Positions 13,006 through 23,700 of a stretch of DNA of 64,000 nt are shown in pieces (positions within the stretch are counted from its first letter, which is position 1; each line of letters begins with the position of its first letter). The DNA lies in contig JAJEKV010000023.1 in the NCBI GenBank assembly GCA_021234155.1, positions 10,489,141 through 10,553,140 of the forward strand, written 5' to 3'. The stretch is from Isoetes taiwanensis. Its lineage: Eukaryota > Streptophyta > Lycopodiopsida > Isoetales > Isoetaceae. A program made the position numbers and the translations under genes. The notes beneath the pieces were generated by a model. The model was given only the letters and a program-made list of their open reading frames with translations. It was not told where the DNA came from and ran no database searches.

Positions 13006-14007
13006 CACTAGAGTTGTCCCTTGATGAACCCAAATGGGTTCATTCGCACACTTTTTTTTAAATTCTATTATAGCTTCGAGATAAAGAATTTGTCTACGTA
13101 CTCACAATATGTTGTCCTCCACGAGTGCACATATAAGAAAAAATTTATGAAAAATATAGAAAGCTTCTATTACCAAACATAATGTGGAGCCGAATGCAAA
13201 GGGGTCAAGTTTATTCTCAAAGTCTTTAATATTTCTCATATTATTTTGCAAATATGATTTTTCCTAGGAATTCTAATTCTTCCATCTTGTAATCCATGAT
13301 ATGAGAAATCTATCACAAAAAGAATTAGAAAAATCTATGGTAGAGTTTTTGAGAAATAATTCCTTAAAGTTTGAAGTTTAGAAGCTCTTTATGGACCCAG
13401 TTAGATCCCCCGAGGGTCAAAATTTTGAAAATTTATAGTACTACTTTACTTTTTGAAAAAATAAAATCCATATAGCAAGACGTGTAGTACTTAGTATCTA
13501 TTTCCATTGAAAAATAATAATACCTTCACATTCTTATTCTATTAAAAAAATCATGGATATGAAATGACTCCTGGATGTCAGTTTTTCAGAAATTCCTTAG
13601 GGACTTGACTGGGTCTCTCAAGGATTGAAATTATGATTTGCTCATTGATACGTCAAATTTTTTTGAAATCACATGAAATTTGAAAAATGAGTAGCATTTG
13701 TAGGCTATGTTCTTAGAAAATTAATGTCATCTTGAAATTTGTATTCTGTGTTGAGTGTCATGAGATTATATCGTATCATCAAAACCATTGAATTGAGTGT
13801 ATTTCAAGATGCAATTGTGCCAAACTTGTGAAGAATTTTATTTTGCCATTGAATATGGTGGTACAACTTCGAGTTAATCTTACAATTCAGGTGTTCATAT
13901 TTAAAATGTCATAAGTATCATGAAGAAATAGTCCCTAATATGGAGAAGGGATTGAGGGACCCATACGGGTTGATGAACCCAAACAGGTCCCTGAGACAAC
14001 TCTAGTG
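13006..14007. mobile_element. Non-autonomous TIR DNA transposon, 1,002 bp
   Basis: The element begins CACTAGAGTTGTC and ends with the exact reverse complement GACAACTCTAGTG, a perfect 13-bp terminal inverted repeat. It is flanked by TTAG on both sides. A 14-bp direct repeat (TTGATGAACCCAAA) lies just inside each end (13,021-13,034 and 13,970-13,983). The interior is AT-rich without a credible transposase frame. The CACTA start recalls CACTA/En-Spm elements, but those normally make 3-bp duplications, so the superfamily is left open. It sits in LINE-A, whose sequence continues on both sides. Confidence 0.78.
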
Positions 14008-16350
14008 TTAGGGGGCTACAACCTTCCCTGGTTTGATGCTGAATGTAGGAAATAGTAATGATGATTATCATAGGTTATTGAAACTGCTCTTCGTCCCCTT
14101 GCAACTCTTCGTCCCTTTCATCTGTTTCTAATTTGCAAGAAAGCCATATACATTGCGGAACATTGGAGGAAAATGTTCTACCTCCTGCATCGGCACCCCA
14201 AGACATTCTGGAGAAAGGTCCTGCACAAACCCCTATAGCCCTGCCACAGGAAATATCAGCCCTGACTAGTGGGTATAGTATTTGCGCAAGCTCTATTCTT
14301 CTTGGGGTCCGAGCAGAGATACCCCCTCAGACGGGCTTGGTATTGGAAATCACAAAAACAGGCGCCTCTCAGGGCCTCCAACTTCTCGCCAATGCCAAGG
14401 CAGCGACTTGGACATAATGCAAGCATAGCTGCTCAAGTGGGCAGAGTCCTTTGATAGTGCCCATCCTTACTGCATTATTCAATAGGGCATTGCAGGACGA
14501 ATTTTCTAAACAATGGACCACTAGGAGGGTAGTCCCCATCTATAAGGTAGGGGACGCAGACCGCCCTGTCAAACACAAAGCAATCATGGTCAGCTCTCTT
14601 TGCAAATTTGATGATCAACATTTTTGAGCAACAATTGATGATGTGGATGGAGGAAGCAAAGGTGCAAGCCATCACACAGGCAGGATTCAGGCCTCGACAC
14701 TCCACCATTGATCACATCTTCACACTGTGCACCTTGATTAAGGATACACCTTGATTAAGGATAGAAGAAATCGATGACAGAACCTCTACTATTGACTTCG
14801 CAAAGGGTTTTGACACTGTGCCTCACGACAGGCTGCGGGACAGATGAAGACAGTTGGGAGCCCCTAGGACCTGCAAAATGCAGTGTACAGGCTATGTGGG
14901 ATTTGTTCAGGCCGAATGATACCAAGAGGACAACCTGTCAATACCAGTATTGGGGTCCTACGGGGATGCCCACTTTCTTAAACATTGTTTGACCTCTACG
15001 TTGACCAGTTGGAAGGGTGGCTTATTGATCACAAGGGTGACGAAGCTCATCTTGTGCAACAGATTATTAAGCAGCTCATATACGCTGATGATGTTGATCT
15101 TCTGGCCTACCAAACGACATGCAACAGCATTTACATGCCCTGGACACTTTTGCCGCCACGGGAATGCGGGTCAAGTTGGCCAAGATTAGATACTGCTTGT
15201 CTCATCTTCGCATCATCCGAAGCTTCCGTCCTTTACTTATCAGGGGGCAAAATGCGGAGGTAGCATCTGATTATAGGTGAAAACAAGTTGGAAGGCATTG
15301 TACGCGCTGCAGAACAATAATCATAAGGCAGAGCTATATGACTGGGCTCATCTATCACAGTTGTTTACGGTATTATTAGGAACTGTTCTTTTATACAAGA
15401 TTGAAGTGTGGGACCCAGTGATATCCCTGTCCACCTGAAATGAACTGGAGCAGGTACAGAAGGCCTTTCTAGCTCGGGCACTTCGGGTAAAATCCACAGT
15501 TCCCTTATCAGATCCTTTGCAAGAGATAGGTTTCTTACCTTGACCACCTACGTCCAAAAAGTAGTTAGTATAGACAATGATCATCTCCCCAACCTGGCTT
15601 ATACACTAGCCATGGTCCCATAGCGTCTCAAAGCCTGTTGGAAGGAGAGGTGACGATGGAATGTGCAAGAGCACAGATGCATACAGGTGAAAACTGAAGA
15701 GGACCACCATAACATGCAACAATACTTCGATGCTTGCTTCTTTGGCAAGCTTTAAGACGCTAATGTCCTAGAACAGGTTAAGACATCACATTACCAGCTC
15801 TAGGTCAACCCAACGCTTATACGGGATCCACGGGCTACCTGCGTTGTCAATGAAAAAGTGCAGCAATTCGCACACGTGCACATCGCCTGCTAATTGAGAT
15901 AGACAAATGGGCTTGAGAGACACGCGAAGATAGACTATGTTAGTGTTGCCACCAAGGTGCCATTGAGGACGAATACCACACTGCAGCAATGTCCAACATT
16001 CAAACACATGGATCATATTTGAGCTCGCTATATTGAGTTGATTCTACCTAGTCCGCCGCGTCATGCGCTGCTAAACACAACCTCAGTGGGTTTGTTATGA
16101 TCTTTTTTCCAAGACATCATAGATGCATGCACTCAGCTATGTCCTCAAACACGCCACTAAAATTAAAATATATCATAATGTGTCATTTATAGTCTCTCAA
16201 CATACCTATTACTCTCAAGAGTTTTCCCTCAAAAACTTTTCAAGGCGAGGATTTTTAAATCTAGCAGTGATACGCTTGTTGTATCCTTTTTTGTGCCCAA
16301 AAGACCAATTGGTCTTTAAGAACGATAAAAATCAATTCAATTCAATTCAT
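14008..16350 (+). mobile_element. LINE-A, 3' segment (reverse transcriptase to 3' tail, decayed)
   Basis: LINE-A continues with a FDAEC block near 14,033, a reverse transcriptase N-terminal part (VVPIYK near 14,525, then IMVSSL), QAGFRPRHSTIDHIFTL near 14,680-14,735, a YADDV box near 15,080, and a cysteine-rich C-terminal region near 15,940-16,010. Many stops and shifts break the frame. The 3' end (16,290-16,350) has a perfect palindrome AAGACCAATTGGTCTT (16,301-16,316) and a (TCAAT)n tail instead of poly(A). Order and wording match LINE-B throughout. Confidence 0.8.
16301..16349 (+). repeat. 3'-terminal palindrome and (TCAAT)n tail of LINE-A
   Basis: A 16-bp perfect palindrome at 16,301-16,316 is followed by AACGATAAAAA and about four TCAAT units. 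The equivalent palindrome at 582-595 is AGGCCAATTGGCCT. The two differ by paired changes that keep the base pairing. Confidence 0.7.
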
Positions 16351-17340
16351 AAAAAAATATACCTCCAAAACCAAGGGCCTTTTTGCAATTTTAGCAACGT
16401 AAGGTATTTTGGAGTTCTCCTCTATAAAAAATAAAGGTTCAAATCCTCTTATGAAAATTATGTATTGTGCATGAAAATTCTAGGTTTTAGCGTACTCTAG
16501 TATTACGTACTCTAGTATTACAATAGAGATTCCGAAGGTTCCCAAGTGATCTAGGCCAAAAGTTTTGTGCTCTTTTTCCACAGTAGTCGTGTTTTCAACA
16601 GTCACATATTTTATCAAATGATGTTTGGCCACCTATTGTCCTAAAAGAATCATTTTTCCACTATGAAAATAAGACATGTCTTATTTAGGCTCGGAATAGG
16701 CTTGGATTGTAAATGGAGTCTTATTTTATTCCGGGGGATTTCTCCCGCCGTAAAATAAGACACCTAGTCTTATTTGAAATATAACTAAAAATAAAACATG
16801 TCTTATTTTTTCATAATTTTCCACTAATATTTTAGTGATGTCATATTTTGTGACTACCATGCAGTGAAAAAATAAGTTTAAATTTGTGTGTCTCATTTTT
16901 AGCCCTGGAGTCACAAATGGTGTCAGTGAAAAAATAAGTTTAAATTTGTCTCATTTTTAGCTCAAATGGTGTCGTATGTTATATATTGTATATGACAGCC
17001 ATATTTTGCGACTGCTGTGGAAAAAGGGCCTTAATGCTAATGGCAAAAAAATTGTTGCTACTGTCATTTTAGTCTATTATTTATTGCTCAAATTCACATG
17101 CTGAATCATGCCGCTGAAAAGAAAGCGACGAGATCTTTACAAAGCCACCATCGAAAATCATAATCATAATCGTCTTGTGATTGCTTGCATCACATGCTTA
17201 CCCTATTGGAACCACCCAATTTGTCAGCACAATCCACATTTTTAGCAAGATTTTAGATCGGAGTTGCAAGGTACGCAGCGGCTGTCAGAAATCATCCAGC
17301 GGTTCAAAAATTGCATTCCTGAAACAGAGGAAAGATCCAA
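16351..17340. other. Spacer between LINE-A and RRP5, with a MITE-like insert
   Basis: AT-rich DNA without a gene. It contains a 16-bp direct repeat (CGTACTCTAGTATTA, twice, about 16,492-16,523) and the MITE-like element listed separately. About 17,040-17,340 shows nothing recognisable. Confidence 0.5.
16569..17030. mobile_element. MITE-like element with imperfect terminal inverted repeats
   Basis: The left end (CTTTTTCCACAGTAGTCG) pairs with the right end, which reads CGACTGCTGTGGAAAAAG, giving an 18-bp inverted repeat with one mismatch. Inside are a perfect 20-bp palindrome AAATAAGACATGTCTTATTT at about 16,666-16,685 and a tandem duplication of about 55 bp (about 16,863-16,975). No coding potential is visible. 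The flanking duplication could not be fixed, so the family is open. Confidence 0.6.
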
Positions 17341-17358
17341 GTTTCTTGTGTGACAATC

Positions 17359-17364
17359 TTTATT
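17359..17364 (-). terminator. Possible RRP5 poly(A) signal (AATAAA)
   Basis: AATAAA on the - strand, about 400 nt after the RRP5 stop codon. It is a canonical hexamer at a plausible 3' UTR distance, without direct proof. Confidence 0.35.
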
Positions 17365-17761
17365 AGTATTTCAAAAAAAAAAAGGCAAATGCAGTGAAGG
17401 AAGAGCATTTAGTAGTATATTCCGATCAAAACAAATTGCAATGAGAAAGAGCATGCGTCAAAAATTTAGTGAAAAGTTAGTTACACCTGCCTTTAATTAA
17501 AGAATGATGGCTGGTACATTTGTATTTGTATAATTTACAGACCGAATTAAGTGCCTTTGAGCTTTTCCCAAGTGCACAGGAACCCATAAGTTCTTGTCGT
17601 AACAGAATGTTACTTCCATCCTGCCCAGAAGGAGAAAATTACTCTCCCCATCGTAGCCATTTCCCCAGCAAGTCTTCAGACGTCGATGCTGTACTCGGTG
17701 AGGCCACATCCTGATCAGCTGTTTGCTCCATTTATTGGAGAACCCAATGCACACAAGCTTC

Positions 17762-20700
17762 TCACTCCAATTTTGTTTCAGCATACTCCCTTGCTTTTGA
17801 CTTCACATGCTCTATGCGAGCCTCGTCCTTGTTGTCCATCTCATATTTCAAGTATTTTTTGAAAAACGACTGCAATAACATCAAGTTCTTCTATCAGCAA
17901 AATGTCAACCATTATGCATGTGGTAAAAGTTGTAGATTAGTTACCATCATCCTTTTGGGGGGGAGCTCAAGACATATAACCCTCTCAAAAAGGGCTCGTA
18001 TAGTGGCTGAATCTCCTACTCGTATCTCCTAACAAGTTACAAAATGACAATCGATTAAATGGCACATCCAACTAGTTAGGCTATCGCCAATGTAGTCCTT
18101 ACCTGATCTATGTAGACCATCCAGAGATCAGTTCGTTTGGGATAGTTTTTAAGAATGCCATCGAATAATGATCGCCCTCGCTCCACAGATCCCATTTTGA
18201 ACTCCATTATTCCAACATGAGAAATGAATTTTATGTGCTTATGAGCGGGAAGAGTTGACAAAGATTTATTGGTAAATTTGTGCGCTAACTCTTCGGAGCC
18301 ATTCTGAAGAAAGTTCTGGATTCGGCGAAGACAAACCTGCATAGCATATACTAGACATATATTAGACTAAAGACGATCATAAATTCCAATATAGTGCTTC
18401 AACAAACCTTTGTCGATGATCTGAATTTCTGGGCCATTGTCTTTAGCAATTGATCTGCCATATCCTGTTGCTTCTTATTTTCATACACGTCTAGTAAATC
18501 TAAATAAAGACTTTTCGGGTCACAGTAGCTCAACCCCCGTTGGAAAAGTTGAAGAACAGCTTCCTGTATGTGGACATTACCGCCTCTTTAGACTCTGAAC
18601 TTTAATGAAGCTTTTAAAATGCAAGTCTTTGTACCTTGCTACCATTGTCATTCTCCAAATTCAGATAGGCTTTCCAAATCCTCCGTTTCTCCTTCTCCTC
18701 GCGAAAGCTGATTGTCTCCAATGCCCTAACAGACAACGAAATATTACGGCAATAAACACCTATTCCAAAAGCTTTATAGGAATTCATTCATTGCTTACCG
18801 CTCAGCAATCCCACGTGCCGTATTGATATCAGCTCGGGCAACCAAAAATTCGATATATTTGATCCAGACAATGCTGCTGTTTGGAGAAGCCCGAACAAGC
18901 TTCTCGAAGTCATCTACATTTTCCGGTGGATGATCATCAGCCAAAGCTTTTGCTTCGGCTTTCCTGATAGCTGCCTCCCTGCCAATTTATAACAAATAGT
19001 TTTAGTAAAACCAGTACAAACTGATTCTTTGCAAATGAAGTACTACCATAAAGTTCCAAATTGCATACCTTTCTTCTTTTACACGTTTCTTGCTATGTTT
19101 ACTATGCTCCTTCTTCTTGTCTTCATGCATTTCATCGACTGGTTCAGGAGGAATAGGAGATGGTAACGTTGTGAAGTCCTCCAAGTCAACTTCCAAAGGA
19201 GGAACTGCTAGATCAAGCAAAGGCTCGTGGTTGACCAGATTGTGTGCTTCTATGTCTTCAGCGCCACTGATGTCCTCATGAGGATCAAACAGAACAGAAC
19301 TGTTGAACTCGTGTGCATCAGGTTCAGCGTCTTCAACATCATTATTGCTTCGAGCTACAGTCGCTGTTCTGAGGTATGACTCTTTCATTCCAAGATAAAC
19401 ACGGTTCGTACCTTTATCAACCTAAATAAAGTATTATAATCAATCTGAATAATAATGTGTTATATATTCTTAGTAGCAAAATGAAAGACTCAAAGTAAGA
19501 GAAACTACCTTCAAGATCTTCACAGTCACTACCTGCCCTGGCTTATATGCTTGCTGAATATCCTCAATGTATTCATCGGAGATCTCAGACACATGACACA
19601 TGCCAACCTGGACCCATCTCTATTAGTTTGGATAATCATACTATCTAAGCCCAAAATACGTCATCTGAGACCACGAGAACTCACAATGTCAGTACCCTCC
19701 AAATTTACAAAGATACCAAATGGCTCAACGCGACGAACGGCACCAGAAAGGATGTCATTGATCAATAGATTTTCTATGTTCAGTGCTTTTGAAAAATCCC
19801 CATTTGTAGTACTCTTTAAAGTCATCTCAATTCTTCCAGATAATGGCTCGACATTGAGGATGCTATCATGCGCCAGTGCTTGTCAGTTCCACAAGACAGA
19901 TTCACGAACACGCTTCACAATATAAACATGTAAACTTACCGTCCCTTGATCAGCTTTCCTATTGGAAACGATTGGCATGGATCTTCAATATACTTATTTG
20001 ACAACTCAGAGAGAAGAATTTTCGCATCCAAGCTTTGAGATAACGTTACAAAGCATCCCTTTTTTGAGATGTCTTTGACAAATCCCTGCAAAAACAGGCA
20101 GCACATTATTTGTAATCAACAAGGCAATAGGAATGAAATTGTATATCAGTTACCTGCACCTCCATGCCTACTGTAACATCACTTATACTTTGTAAGCGAG
20201 GCACAGTCTTTTCTCTGAACAGCAGTACCACATGAATTATTTTCGAGCTTGACTTTCTAACTGACAATAAGACAAAAAGAACGATGACCATACATTTGTG
20301 GCGGCATTTCAGGCAGTAGTTTCTCAAATCCTCCAGATCCACCAAGAGACGGCCTAAGTGATAGGTCAACCACTGGGGCACCTCTAAAATTTTTAGACAC
20401 GTTCAACACCCTACATCCCACAAATTCCCCTTCTTTGAACAATGTAGTATTGTAGTCTGACCAGACATCCCCAAGCTCAGTCACATGCACTCTTCCAAAA
20501 AGACGAGGTGCAAGTTGCACACGAAGTCCTCCAATACCAGCAAGGATCTGGGAAATCCGACCTCCCACAATACTGCCTGTCTTTGGGCACTGTTTGTCAA
20601 AGCCTGAATCTTCTCCACTCTGGTCAATTTCTGTTGCTTTAGAATCATTGGACAATAGGCCTGTATCCTTGACCGTTGACAAATCAAGGATCCCCTTTTC

Positions 20701-23700
20701 ATGGTTGAATCTAAGCACGCGGCATTGCACGGCTGTCCCCACTTGGAAACGATCTCGGAAAGACCTAAGTTCCACCGGATCAGTAGATGAATCTAATATA
20801 AACAATCTCCCACGAAGATGCGGACCAAGAGCTAGCCAAGCCCATTCATCATTCACTTCCTGCACATATGCAACAGCAACTTGACCCACCTCTGGCATTG
20901 CAATATGCTTGGAAGAAGAATCTTCTTCCTTAACTTTTACGGTTTCCTTTTCAATACAATCTGCAGTGCAGACTGCTATTAGTCATCCTACATATCCAAT
21001 CTAAATATCAAAACAGAAAATCTTATGCATCTTTATCACATACCAAGAACTTGGGACGGTCGAAGGGAAAGTTCCAAATGAATTTTCTTTTTCCGGGCAA
21101 CCCTTTTCAACACTTTTGCTTCCACTTTGTCACCAACATGATATTGGCTGAATGGGTTTCCATTTGTAAAGTCATCGGTAACCTGCCATGATAATAATAA
21201 TAAATTTAAAAATGCATAGGCCTTGGTATTCCTCATTGAATTAACAAGCTAAGCATACCTCTGAAACATGAACCTTCCCAAATATATTCTTCCCTAAGCG
21301 AACATTCATATACAATGAATCGATTGAATCTACCTGAAGTAGAAAATGGGAACTCTGTTAACAAGGGCATGCAGAATACGAGTATGCAAGCTTGCTAGGG
21401 AAAGTTCAAATAATCATCTGTACTACTTAGACTTAAGATATTCCATAATTCTCGTATAGGATGCAAAAATGTGTGATGACTTATATTAGAAAGGAGAGAT
21501 ATTACTATGCTGACTAGATGCTGACGTGTCACTGTAGCTGACGTGGCGTACTCTATATAAGCCACAGTCAGTCTTCTTAAGGGTAGTTGAGTAAAGAGAC
21601 CAACTCACGTTGGTGCGCTTGTATCTTCTTCTGTTCTTTCAGTTTCATTACATTCTAAGATGGTATCAGAGCCGATCTGAAAGAGGAAGGTAGTGCAGCG
21701 TTGCCTATTTGTAAAGATCGGATTCAGCCAGGTGTTGTGGTTCGATCTGATCAAAGTTTGAGTGATCTTTGAATTCCGATTCGTATTCTTGAATTTCCGG
21801 GTGAAATTGTCGCTGCTCTTGGTCAGATTGACGTGATCAGGGAGATCGGCTAACTTTAGTGTAAGTTTGGCTTGATTTGGGGCAGATCGGCTATATTTGG
21901 TGCACATCGGCTATATTTGACGTTGGTAGATCTTGCAAACTGGTTTGATTTGTCGACTATTGTCCAAGATTGGCTTGCTTTCGTGTTGATTCACGGACTT
22001 GAGTCCGCATCTCTCTGCAATTTGTCTTTGCATTCTGTCTTCTTTTGTTTGCAAATGGCTGTGAGCCAAGAACCGTGGAAATACTTCCAACATCCTGTTC
22101 TCGATCATCAAAATTTCTTTACCTGGAAGGAGGCTTTCAAAACCAATCTGCATCTGCGAGATTTGAGCGAAGTTCTAGGTTCTAAATGGAATCCACAGAC
22201 AGATGCTGAGAAGAAGAAAGATGATTATGCTTTGAATCATCTAAAAGCATGTGTAGGTACAGATTTTCTGATGGATCTTAAGGATTTTCATGATTTCAAA
22301 TCGGCTTTCCAGTTTCTTCATGATCAGTGTGTACTTAAAGGAGAAGGTCACCAGCTTTTGTGTCTTACACAGATTGATACCCTCAGGTTGCTTGATTGTT
22401 CTGGAGTAAGAGATTATTTGAAGAAACTTAAAGGTTTACAAGAAGCTTATGTCGCAGCAGGTGGTCAAATGAAGGATTCCAGGCTTATTCTTTATGCACT
22501 CAAAGGATTGCCTGAAGAATATAAGCATTTTGTCAAATTTTATAAGCTGCAACAAAACATTTCAGTCGATTTTCATCAATTTCAGCAGCAATTACTTGAA
22601 GAAGAGCAGGAACATAAAAGGTCAGCAGATACTGCAGCAGCTCATTATTCTAATACTAAAGCTGTTCCTTCTAGTTCTGTTTCCTCAAAGTCGACTTCTA
22701 CTAAGAAGCCAATGTCATGTTGGCACTGTGGAGCAGAGGGTCATATGAAGTTTCAGTGCAAGAAATTTCAGAAGGAAGTTGCTCAATATCTCAAGTATAA
22801 ATCACAATCTAGAAAAGATAAAGAGACTGTCAAAGATTCAGAGATTAGTGCCAAGGTTTCAGAAATTTCGCTTGATGATCTGGAGGAGCAGTTTTTGGCT
22901 TTGGTGACTGATCAGTTTGAGGAAGATGAGCTTTGGCTTGTTGATTCGGGAGCCACCAAGCATTTGGCCAGTAAGTCCCATGTTTTTTCTGATCTACAAC
23001 CTCATCATTCCACTGTCGTCAAGATGGCTGATGGCAATCTTGCTCGTTCTAAAGGCAAGGGCAAGGTTCAAATCGATCTTGATTCCTCTTCTACACTCAA
23101 AATTGATGATGTTCTGCATATGCCTGATTTGGTGGTCAATTTGCTTAGCGTGAGTCAAATTTATAAACAATTAGGTTTCTCAATTCTTTTTGAAGGAGGT
23201 CAAGTCTATATCTGCAGCAAGAAGCTCTTACAGCTGATTGATCCAAGTTTGGTTGGGATTGTTGCTCAAGGCAATTTAACCAAAGATGGTCTTTATGTTC
23301 TGCATGGCAAGAACACTCATCATGCTCATACTGCTGAAGTCTCACCGTCTTCTACTTCTTCCTGCTCAACTTCAGAATCCTTATGGCATGCCAGAATGCG
23401 GGCATATTGGTCTTTCTCCTCTAGTTATTGCATCTAAATTAGGAATGGTTCAAGGCCTTCCTTTACTCAAAAATCAAGACCTGCAATGTCATGCCTGCAG
23501 ATTGGGCAAACAAGTGCAGGCTCCATTTCCTAAACAAGCAACATTTCGAGCTACTCAGCCTTTAGAACTTATTCATTCAGATATTTGCTATATGCCACTT
23601 GAATCCTTGGCTGGTAGCAGGTATTTTCTGGTTTTTGTAGATGACTTTAGTCGATTCACTTGGGTTTATCCACTGAAGTTTAAGTCTCAAGCCTTCTCTA

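Noticed and set aside
13006-14007. Assignment to CACTA/En-Spm
   Set aside because: Terminal CACTA agrees, but the 4-bp flank and lack of transposase do not allow a firm call.
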